NCBI RefSeq assembly: GCF_030867095.1 | Contig: NC_081825.1 | Coordinates: forward strand, 51,140,501 to 51,204,500 | Direction of reading: 5' to 3' | DNA: 64,000 nucleotides | Source of the DNA: Alligator mississippiensis | Lineage: Eukaryota > Chordata > Crocodylia > Alligatoridae | Shown here: positions 60,801 to 64,000 of the stretch, piece by piece | How the letters are laid out: each line of letters starts with the position of its first letter | Position numbering within the stretch: position 1 is the first letter of the stretch | The notes under the pieces: generated by a model | What the model was told of the DNA's origin: nothing | Seen by the model: the letters and a program-made list of their open reading frames with translations, nothing else | Databases searched by the model: none | Position numbers and translations under genes: made by a program

Positions 60801-62042
60801 CATTGGGATGTGCCCCATGAGGCTATCCCCTTCTCAACTTATATAAGGTCTGTAGCATGGGCAACTGGTGCTGCCTTAGTCAGGGGGGGCATGTGCCCCC
60901 CCAACGACCAGTCAGTGACCGAGGGAGGATCCCTCTGCAGCCAATTTTGCTGACTGGGTGGGGGGTCCCCCTGTGGACAATCACACCGGAACTCCCGCCT
61001 GCACCCCCTGCCCATTGCCTAAGTAGCGAGTGCAACCAGTCAGGGGGTGCATGTGCACCCTGGTGTACCCCTATGCATCACCACTGGTCTGCAGAGTGCT
61101 GGCACCTGTCCTACATGAAGCTTCCACATGTTGGTGGAGTTGGAAACTGGTATTGCCTCAATAAGAGACACTACATGCATCTCAGCTGCACTGCCAACAT
61201 ATGTTGAAGGCTGGATTGGTCTCAGCTTAGCTAGGGGCAGCATGAGCCCCAAGTGGCGAGTTTGGAGGGGCACCAAAATCATCCCTCATTCCTGCAGAGC
61301 CTGAGGTCCAGCAGTAAGAGCAGTCACGCAGGATTGCTCTTGCAGCAGCATTCGATGCATAGACACCGCACTGCTTCTTCTTTCAGAGCAAGAGCTGGGA
61401 TAGGCAGAACACACAGTGATGGTAGCAAAAGCAGCAGCAGCCTTGGTCTGTGTTGGGTAAGACTCCTGCTCCCCACCCCTGGAACTAGGGCACAAACCCT
61501 GATCTTAACACTACAGGGCATCAGTGGTTCCGCTCAGTTCCTTCTGGGATAGAACCTAGAAGTAAGTGTGAAGACAGGGCTTACAGTTAATGTGGCAAAA
61601 GAAGTGAGGGGGAGATGGGAGAGTGAGGTTAAAGAAAGCCGAGGGGAAGATTGACGTATGAGAGAAGATATTGGAGAAACAAGAAGAGGAAAAGAGGAGA
61701 GGAGGTCACACAAAAGTTCAGCAAATAGAAAGGAGAAGGATTGGGCAACACTTTTTTTTTTCCCCACAACAGCTCTAAAGAACCTTTTGATTTTACTGCT
61801 CACTGACCATGCCACAAGCATCCCATATGAAGCCCTTCTTCACTAACGTAGAAGATAAATTGTCTTTATTTTTTCACTTCAGAAAATATGTGTTTCTAGT
61901 TTGGGATGAGATACTTTGTTTGATTTTTGGCTAAGAAATGTGACGCTGTACTTGGTTTAGATATGGAAGGTAATTTGTTCTCTTGTTGTTTCCCAGGTTC
62001 ACTGAAATCAAACCAGGCTGCCTGAAAGTCATGTTGAAGTAA
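25791..62042 (+). CDS. N4BP2: NEDD4-binding protein 2 (N4BP2/B3BP), whole spliced CDS
   Basis: Join of sixteen coding exons: 25791-26019, 29101-30343, 31325-31449, 33657-33745, 34404-34480, 35694-35849, 38801-41067, 42650-42735, 43180-43225, 44565-44809, 46117-46235, 50510-50648, 52030-52218, 54222-54390, 56467-56590, 61997-62042. The total is 5349 bp, 1782 residues plus TAA, in frame throughout, with recognisable similarity to mammalian N4BP2 from first to last exon. Domains: CUE (46-90), P-loop kinase (480 to about 620), acidic linker with two GDWP repeats (792, 873), CUE-like segments (1080-1116, 1538-1577), DUF1771 (1632-1695), Smr (1702-1782). The family protein binds ubiquitin/NEDD4 and BCL3, phosphorylates 5' ends of polynucleotides and nicks DNA through Smr. 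No internal stop or frame loss is seen, so the gene looks functional. Confidence 0.96.
26020..26634. other. Intron, proximal part
   Basis: No repeat or exon recognised here. Confidence 0.45.
26635..27240. repeat. GC-rich interspersed repeat of unknown family
   Basis: A sharply bounded GC-rich body within an AT-rich intron. It starts near ACTAGCAAATTGCCCATCAA and ends with a short GACA repeat and CTAAGTCTTTTATAATATTAG. The tail resembles ends of dispersed reptile repeats, but I cannot name the family. Overlapping open frames on both strands are composition artefacts. Confidence 0.5.
27327..27794. mobile_element. Tigger/pogo-type mariner MITE, about 465 bp
   Basis: Near-perfect terminal inverted repeats: CGGGTTTCCCTCGCTTTATGC at the left, and CAGGTTTCCCTCGCTTTATGC on the opposite strand at the right. 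Both are flanked by TA (27327-27328, 27793-27794). The form CAGGNNTCCCTCG is typical of TcMar-Tigger ends. No transposase remains. Confidence 0.82.
28276..28640. mobile_element. hAT-like non-autonomous element, about 365 bp
   Basis: The left end CAGGGCTGTCTAACTGGTGGCC mirrors the right end, which on the opposite strand reads AGGGCTGTCCAACTTCTCAGTGGCC. The target duplication is not clear. A separate hAT-like right end (GGTTGAGAATCATTG, about 28140-28160) lies just upstream. Confidence 0.65.
29101..30343 (+). CDS. N4BP2: N4BP2 coding exon 2 (end of CUE, linker, Walker A)
   Basis: Acceptor TTTTCTTTAACAG, donor GCAAG|GTAGAA. The exon completes CUE ([12 protein letters not shown], residues 77-88), then a linker with the conserved [12 protein letters not shown], and ends inside the kinase: [16 protein letters not shown], Walker A at residues 480-487. 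The intron interrupts the codon for Arg491 (phase 2), so the P-loop is split from the rest of the kinase domain. Confidence 0.95.
30344..31324. other. Intron
   Basis: Nothing recognised. Confidence 0.45.
31325..31449 (+). CDS. N4BP2: N4BP2 coding exon 3 (kinase)
   Basis: Acceptor TATCTTTCATAG, donor ACAAG|GTAAGA. Encodes residues 491-533: [13 protein letters not shown] then LGEAHEWN, the conserved substrate-binding/catalytic DD(Y/F)F segment of this polynucleotide-kinase-like family. Enters in phase 2 and leaves in phase 1. Confidence 0.94.
31770..32003 (+). mobile_element. CR1 LINE, 3' end fragment
   Basis: GGTTACCCAGAGGGGTTTTGG, TTGGACTAGATGACTTCCTG, GAGGTCCCTTTCAACCCTC and the terminal TTCTATGATTCTGTGAT are the + strand CR1 3' UTR. 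It abuts the inverted-repeat element beginning at 32008. Confidence 0.88.
32008..32725. mobile_element. Terminal-inverted-repeat DNA element, about 720 bp, with poly-C
   Basis: The left end CAAATCCAAGATGAGTTCCC mirrors the right end, which on the opposite strand reads CCAAATCTAAGATGACTTCC. A run of 31 C lies at 32025-32055, and a G run sits at the matching place at the right (32701-32707). The left end also has an internal inverted copy (CTTGGATTTGAG near 32088), so it can fold on itself. GC-rich interior, no transposase, superfamily unknown. Confidence 0.65.
32726..33656. other. Intron, distal part
   Basis: AT-rich, nothing recognised. Confidence 0.45.
33657..33745 (+). CDS. N4BP2: N4BP2 coding exon 4 (kinase)
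   Basis: Acceptor CATGTCTTTCAG, donor CTCTG|GTTAGT. Encodes residues 533-562, [17 protein letters not shown] then MKPYIAL. The hydrophobic strand ending in DNTN (547-550) is the Walker B-like motif. Leaves in phase 0. Confidence 0.94.
33746..34403. other. Intron
   Basis: Nothing recognised. Confidence 0.45.
34404..34480 (+). CDS. N4BP2: N4BP2 coding exon 5 (kinase)
   Basis: Acceptor TGTTTATTCAG, donor GAAAG|GTAAAA. Encodes [19 protein letters not shown] and the following KPKELE, residues 563-588, nearly identical to the mammalian segment. Confidence 0.94.
34481..35693. other. Intron
   Basis: Nothing recognised. Confidence 0.45.
35694..35849 (+). CDS. N4BP2: N4BP2 coding exon 6 (end of kinase)
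   Basis: Acceptor TTTTAATCTCCAG, donor TGTGG|GTAAGA. Encodes [19 protein letters not shown] and onward, residues 588-640, including the lid-like basic helix at the end of the kinase domain. The second half is less conserved. Confidence 0.93.
35850..36361. other. Intron, proximal part
   Basis: Nothing recognised. Confidence 0.45.
36362..37900. mobile_element. hAT-like element, sister copy of 1540-2962; right end unresolved
   Basis: The left end CAGGGGTGGGCAATAATTT and the next 180 bp align with 1540-1760, sharing CCTGACCTTT, CACCAGAA and CTTTTGGGAGGGA. A GT-rich minisatellite about four times longer than in the sister copy follows (36557-37145), then GC-rich sequence with CTGCTGCT runs. I could not find the right terminal repeat, so the end is an estimate. 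Confidence 0.65.
36557..37145. repeat. GT-rich minisatellite, about 590 bp
   Basis: Imperfect GTGTGTGGGG-type arrays with pure GT runs (about 36632-36676, 36858-36890). Open frames across it on either strand are simple-repeat artefacts. It lies between coding exons 6 and 7 of N4BP2 and could form Z-DNA or other non-B structures. Confidence 0.9.
37901..38800. other. Intron, distal part
   Basis: CTGC-rich sequence to about 38180, perhaps still transposon body, then AT-rich sequence up to the acceptor. No gene. Confidence 0.4.
38801..41067 (+). CDS. N4BP2: N4BP2 coding exon 7 (2267-bp central exon)
   Basis: Acceptor TTTGTCTTACAG, donor CTCTG|GTAATG. Encodes residues 640-1396, acidic and mostly low-complexity. 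Two copies of a GDWP motif followed by a basic patch occur: [18 protein letters not shown] at 792 and [18 protein letters not shown] at 873. The best conserved stretch is [10 protein letters not shown], then [14 protein letters not shown], then [20 protein letters not shown] (1080-1116 region), a CUE-like helical pattern. The exon ends within FGPVGIDSG. The open frame continues 59 bp into the intron, so retention would add a short tail. Confidence 0.95.
41068..41873. other. Intron, proximal part
   Basis: Nothing recognised. Confidence 0.45.
41874..42136. mobile_element. hAT-like non-autonomous element, 263 bp
   Basis: The left end CAGGAGTGGCTAATGTG mirrors the right end, which on the opposite strand reads CAATGAGGACCAACCTTTTGG. 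The flanks GATTAGAA (41866-41873) and GAGTAGAA (42137-42144) agree at 7 of 8 positions. No transposase. Confidence 0.78.
42219..42258. repeat. 20-bp tandem duplication, two units
   Basis: GGGCAGTTGTGCCCACATTA is followed directly by a copy with one change (GCTC for GCCC). Confidence 0.8.
42650..42735 (+). CDS. N4BP2: N4BP2 coding exon 8
   Basis: Acceptor TCTTTCTTTCAAAAG. The donor ATG|GTCTGT is weak beyond GT. Encodes [19 protein letters not shown] and HEKWKES, nearly identical to mammals, residues 1396-1424. Leaves in phase 0. Confidence 0.93.
43180..43225 (+). CDS. N4BP2: N4BP2 coding exon 9 (46-bp micro-exon)
   Basis: Acceptor AATTGTATTTAG, donor GGAAG|GTACAG. Encodes [15 protein letters not shown], matching the position of the mammalian ERQRQEEVSCGKFM segment. 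It is 46 bp, so skipping it would shift the frame. Identity rests on frame, splice sites and a weak alignment. Confidence 0.82.
43250..43494. mobile_element. hAT-like (Charlie-type) non-autonomous element, 245 bp
   Basis: The left end CAGTGGTTTTCAAACTTCC mirrors the right end CAGTAGTTTGCAAACTTTTT on the opposite strand. The flanks CATTACAG and CCTTACAC agree at 6 of 8 positions. It begins only 24 bp after the donor of the 46-bp exon. Confidence 0.78.
43503..44564. other. Intron, distal part
   Basis: A short C/A-rich run near 44165-44195; otherwise nothing recognised. Confidence 0.45.
44565..44809 (+). CDS. N4BP2: N4BP2 coding exon 10
   Basis: Acceptor TTTTGCTTTTTGGAAG, donor GACCTG|GTATGA. 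Encodes a variable stretch, then the conserved [17 protein letters not shown] and [11 protein letters not shown], residues 1440-1521, matching the mammalian LLDHWNTQTKKVSLREI. Confidence 0.94.
44810..46116. other. Intron
   Basis: Nothing recognised. Confidence 0.45.
46117..46235 (+). CDS. N4BP2: N4BP2 coding exon 11 (CUE-like MFP motif)
   Basis: Acceptor TTTCTGGATTAG, donor AACAA|GTGAGA. Encodes [19 protein letters not shown] then [11 protein letters not shown], residues 1522-1561. The sequence LFEMFP followed by two helices has the form of a CUE/UBA-like fold continued in the next exon. Confidence 0.94.
46400..47560. other. Unclassified repeat-like region, possibly an LTR fossil
   Basis: A block different in composition from the intron around it, with a 27-bp tandem array and an A/T-rich part with a reversed poly(A)-type signal near 46531. 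This recalls an old solitary LTR in minus orientation, but I could not fix its ends or family. It directly precedes the LINE at 47580. Confidence 0.25.
46781..46902. repeat. 27-bp tandem repeat, about 4.5 units
   Basis: Units start at 46781, 46808, 46835, 46862 and 46889 (partial). All follow CCTCAGNARTACRATTYAAT with a GGGCTGG-like end. Units 1-2 and 3-4 form sub-pairs (CAGTAGTAC against CAGCAATAC). Confidence 0.9.
47580..49135 (+). mobile_element. Non-LTR retrotransposon remnant (RT ORF, broken)
   Basis: The longest intact frame, 47860-48336, reads [40 protein letters not shown] and [13 protein letters not shown], the fingers/palm start of a LINE reverse transcriptase. Shifted frames continue with [32 protein letters not shown] and [11 protein letters not shown] (to about 48640), then jump to [19 protein letters not shown] (from about 48718) and a Cys-rich end (FVCATCHS, about 48990). 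An internal deletion near 48660 removes the part that should carry the YADD box. The upstream part from 47580 ([16 protein letters not shown]) is the linker before RT. Clade not assigned. Confidence 0.8.
49136..50509. other. Intron, distal part
   Basis: Possible 3' tail of the LINE at the start, then AT-rich sequence with nothing recognised. Confidence 0.4.
50510..50648 (+). CDS. N4BP2: N4BP2 coding exon 12
   Basis: Acceptor TTATTTTCTACAG. The donor AAAAAG|GTTTTT is poor beyond GT. Encodes [19 protein letters not shown], closing the CUE-like fold begun in the previous exon, then a variable stretch, residues 1561-1607. Leaves in phase 0. Confidence 0.93.
50649..51254. other. Intron, proximal part
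   Basis: A CR1-like scrap near 50945-50985 (AGAATTCCAGGGCTGGAATGG) and otherwise nothing. Confidence 0.4.
51255..51465 (-). mobile_element. MIR-type SINE, old
   Basis: In reverse orientation it reads CACAAAGCACTTAATATA, ATTTTATAGACGGGTAAACTG (MIR ATTTTACAGATGAGGAAACTG), GAAGTGAGTTGC, TGTGGGAGAGCTGCGACTAA and TTATCCACTAGGC. These follow the MIR consensus from the L2-like tail back to the tRNA-derived head. Strong divergence fits its great age. Confidence 0.72.
51466..52029. other. Intron, distal part
   Basis: Nothing recognised. Confidence 0.45.
52030..52218 (+). CDS. N4BP2: N4BP2 coding exon 13 (DUF1771)
   Basis: Acceptor TACCTGTTACAG, donor CAACAG|GTAAAA. Encodes residues 1608-1670. From [17 protein letters not shown] to AAFYAQQ it is the first half of DUF1771, the helical segment that precedes Smr in eukaryotic Smr proteins. 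Phase 0 at both ends. Confidence 0.94.
52221..52246 (+). repeat. Run of 26 A touching a 5' splice site
   Basis: The donor of coding exon 13 is CAG|GT followed at once by 26 adenines and then GTTTTAAAAAATG. The homopolymer supplies positions +3 onward of the splice site. Confidence 0.95.
52247..54221. other. Intron
   Basis: Nothing recognised; the distal acceptor has a poor pyrimidine tract (TGTTTATGAATAAAG). Confidence 0.45.
54222..54390 (+). CDS. N4BP2: N4BP2 coding exon 14 (DUF1771 end, Smr start)
   Basis: Acceptor GAATAAAG with few pyrimidines, donor GTGAAG|GTAGGA. Encodes [22 protein letters not shown], the end of DUF1771, then [19 protein letters not shown], the LDLHG motif that opens Smr domains (Asp1704, His1706). 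Residues 1671-1727. The motif is intact. Confidence 0.95.
54391..56466. other. Intron
   Basis: AT-rich with nothing recognised. Confidence 0.45.
56467..56590 (+). CDS. N4BP2: N4BP2 coding exon 15 (Smr core)
   Basis: Acceptor TCCTGCTGTAACAG, donor TTCAG|GTGAGC. Encodes [17 protein letters not shown] then [18 protein letters not shown], residues 1727-1768. [10 protein letters not shown] is the glycine-rich Smr signature (usual form GxGxxS). Confidence 0.96.
56591..60374. other. Last intron, proximal part
   Basis: No gene or clear repeat. A small perfect hairpin with 11-bp arms (TTACCTCAGTG / CACTGAGGTAA) lies at about 57074-57099. Confidence 0.45.
60375..60820. mobile_element. Terminal-inverted-repeat element, about 445 bp
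   Basis: The left end TACGGGCACGTCCCAACAAG mirrors the right end, which on the opposite strand reads TCATGGGGCACATCCCAATG. Several of the differences are transitions. GC-rich interior without transposase. Flanks GAGTGCT and GAGGCT are a possible decayed duplication. Superfamily not assigned. Confidence 0.55.
60821..61996. other. Last intron, distal part with GC-rich repeat-like sequence
   Basis: 60850-61560 is GC-rich and carries repeated phrases such as GTCAGGGGGTGCATGTGC (61030s, with a variant near 60877) and GGCACCAAAATCATCCC, so it is probably one or more unnamed repeats. From 61560 to the acceptor it is purine-rich then AT-rich. No exon. Confidence 0.4.
61997..62042 (+). CDS. N4BP2: N4BP2 final coding exon (end of Smr, stop)
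   Basis: Acceptor TTGTTGTTTCCCAG. Encodes [14 protein letters not shown] followed by TAA, matching the mammalian C-terminus [14 protein letters not shown] at 13 of 14 residues, residues 1768-1782. Confidence 0.96.
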
Positions 62043-62975
62043 AAAGGTGGTATGAAGGAGAGTGTGAAAACTGAGGATACGTAACACAGCTAGAAACTTT
62101 AAACAACTACAGTAAATATAATTTAATTTTCTTCAAAGAATAGTATTTTAGTAGCTGTTTTATAACAGTTGGTTTTTACAGCATGTTTCCAAGAAAGTTT
62201 TAATAGTGAAATATATCTTTTTTTTGTAATCCCAAAGAGTAGCATTTATCAGAAATGCAGACTTGGAACACATAAATGTACATAAGAGATTTTAAAGGGA
62301 AATCAAGGTGCCATTTTCAAGCACCTCATCCTTCTCAGTGCAGCTGGGGCCTAAGATTATCTCTGACCCTGTACATTTTAATGGTTGTGGATGCAGTACT
62401 TTTTAAAATACATGCAGTAACTTGTACAATTTTAACTTGTTTAAAATAGTTTACTTTGAGTTAGAATTTTGGGTTTCAAAGAGTGTGAGGGAACTATGTA
62501 GCCAATACCCACAGAAGTAATAACCAGTGGGAAATGGGTGCGTACACATAAAGTTCATTTGAAAATTCTGGCTCTGGTCTTTTCAGTGGTAGATTCTGAA
62601 GAACATGAGCCAGTTCTGCTGTGTTTATTCATACAAAATTCGGAATAGAAGCTACATCTGAGTGAGGACTCAGAATGGGGCATGAATTAAGTAAGGAAAA
62701 TTTGCAAACTCACCTTAGTTCTTAATGGAGTGGAAAAAGAACCCTCATTCTCAACTCTACCTGTGTGACTATATTAATATTTTACAGGAAAATCACCCAT
62801 TTTGCTGAATAGCAATATACACAGTGAGCAGTGTTTAGTCTTTTATGAATTTTCAAACTGAGTATATGAGTACTTTTTCATTTTAATGAAGTTTTATTGA
62901 TGATGTATTTCCATTCTTTGTGTTTAAATAAATCAAGATACAATATAATAAATATATTGGCACTTCCTCTGCAGA
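62043..62975 (+). other. N4BP2: N4BP2 3' UTR (proximal form)
   Basis: AT-rich sequence after the stop, without repeats I recognise. The end is set by two AATAAA signals at 62927-62932 and 62947-62952, with a T-rich stretch shortly after (about 62983-62990). The cleavage point is an estimate. Confidence 0.65.
62927..62952 (+). terminator. N4BP2: Proximal poly(A) signals (two AATAAA)
   Basis: AATAAA at 62927-62932 and 62947-62952, about 890-910 bp after the stop codon. Confidence 0.65.
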
Positions 62976-63011
62976 GAATATGATGTTTTTAACTGCAGGG
63001 CATTTCAAAAT

Positions 63012-63180
63012 GCAAGAGGCATTTCTTAAGGTGATATCTTTTATTGGACCAACAGTGTAATTCGGATAAAGTTAGACAAGCTTTTGAAAGCAAAATATGC
63101 CTTGCATTCAAAAGCTTGTCTAACTTTATCCCAACTACACAATTGGTCCAATAAAAGAGATCACCGTAAGAAATCCTTGC
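63012..63180. repeat. Long inverted repeat, arms about 80 bp, 10-bp loop
   Basis: The left arm 63012-63092 and right arm 63103-63180 are near-complementary, sharing GGATAAAGTTAGACAAGCTT and TCTTTTATTGGACCAA. Each arm is one tail of the same dispersed repeat seen in worn form at 22742-22850, placed tail-outward on both sides of a short centre. Confidence 0.88.
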
Positions 63181-63392
63181 CTCCCACACAATTTCTGGAC
63201 CAACATGACTACATCATCACTGTTATACCACCAGGTATTTCAAACACATTTTCAAAATTAAAACAAATATTAGAGTGGCAGTTGGTTAATTTTAAAACTT
63301 GGGAGTACAGAAATCAATCCTTTGGCATTATTAGTGCCATATCATCCAGAAAATGTACTTAGAAATAACATAAGAAAATCCCGCTGTACTTT

Positions 63393-63412
63393 AATAAATG
63401 TTTTTCAATAAA
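63393..63412 (+). terminator. N4BP2: Distal poly(A) signals (two AATAAA)
   Basis: AATAAA at 63393-63398 and 63407-63412. If used, the longer 3' UTR would include the inverted repeat at 63012-63180. Confidence 0.35.
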
Positions 63413-63857
63413 CAGAGCATTTTATTTCAAGAAAAAAAAGAACACAAAGATATCTTGCAGTATGCTTTACCTTTTAAAATTTTTTATATGAAGTCTTGTT
63501 TTCAGAGTAGTTGAGAGAAACAGTAGAAACAATGATGTGAAATATTTTAAATGTTTTTAAATTACTATTTTGGTAAATTTAATGGGCAGGTTTTTCAAAG
63601 CAGTGTGCCTTTGTGTACCCACAAATACTGGAATCCATACATACTACCATATGTATGTCACTGTTGCATATTAATGGGTCATGTGCAAGTTTCATTTGTT
63701 TCCACAAATAAAAGCAAGCAAGGATTTAGTTTGAGTAAAGATGTGCTCATATATGTAGAGGTCCTTTTGATAATTTGTCCTTATGATGACAAGTAACTAA
63801 TTTAAACTGAAAGATTTTATGTTTTCAGAATATTTTTATATTCATGTAATGTAATGC

Positions 63858-63925
63858 TGCCAGGGGCAGGGGGTCGGGCACGATGATCCATTGTGGTCCC
63901 TTCCAACTCTACAGTCTATGAATGC
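63858..63925 (+). mobile_element. CR1 LINE, 3' tip
   Basis: GGGTCGGGCACGATGATCC, TTGTGGTCCCTTCCAACTCT and the terminal AGTCTATGAATG are a + strand CR1 3' end of under 70 bp. Confidence 0.8.
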
Positions 63926-64000
63926 ATACATATGCGCACAGTTACTAAAGGGTACTATAAATATAGAAGTGAAATTGTCATAGTTCGGCAGATACAGTTA

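Larger units (their letters stand above)
63181..64000. other. 3' flank of N4BP2
   Basis: AT-rich. Holds the distal poly(A) cluster and a CR1 tail; no gene seen to the window edge. Confidence 0.5.

Noticed and set aside
63084-63362. 92-residue open frame in the 3' flank
   Set aside because: It runs through one arm of the inverted repeat and carries no domain.
1-64000. CRISPR array, operon or other prokaryotic system
   Set aside because: Introns, CpG promoter, CR1/hAT/MIR repeats and a vertebrate gene show this is a nuclear animal genome.

Overview
The window is vertebrate nuclear DNA holding one protein-coding gene on the + strand, N4BP2 (NEDD4-binding protein 2, also called B3BP), in what looks like its full coding extent. 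Sixteen coding exons can be joined from the start codon at 25791 to the stop at 62040-62042. All fifteen junctions keep frame and follow GT/AG, giving a predicted 1782 residues, close to the mammalian length of about 1770 (from memory). The CR1 tails (several with the tandem TTCATAGA-type end), many hAT-type DNA elements and an old MIR-type SINE fit a sauropsid. The form of the CR1 tails fits a crocodilian best; this is inference, not a database match.

Layout. 1-3.6 kb: no gene; a nest of three hAT-like elements. 3.75-4.5 kb: a CpG-rich block, the likely N4BP2 promoter and first non-coding exon. 4.5-25.6 kb: a long 5' intron with two candidate non-coding exons (9630-9739, 10105-10208), CR1 copies, an unusual rearranged inverted repeat (15.5-17.0 kb) and a second CpG-rich tract (20.6-21.4 kb). 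25.7-62.0 kb: the coding exons, with introns carrying hAT, Tigger-like, CR1, MIR and a damaged non-LTR retrotransposon. 62.0-64.0 kb: 3' UTR, two clusters of poly(A) signals, a long hairpin-forming inverted repeat and a CR1 tail.

The protein. Order of parts: an N-terminal CUE domain (about residues 46-90), a P-loop polynucleotide-kinase-like domain (Walker A 480-487, core to about 620), a long low-complexity acidic middle made mostly by one 2.27-kb exon, with two GDWP repeats and a CUE-like helical segment (1080-1116), another CUE-like segment with an MFP motif (about 1538-1577), a DUF1771 segment (about 1632-1695) and a C-terminal Smr domain (about 1702-1782). In mammals the family protein has 5'-polynucleotide kinase activity and an Smr-type nicking nuclease, and binds NEDD4, BCL3 and p300/CBP.

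I see no second gene, no RNA gene I can support and no new multi-gene system. The most interesting material is nested transposon structure, repeat-driven secondary structure near splice and poly(A) sites, and possible unrecognised domain repeats in N4BP2.
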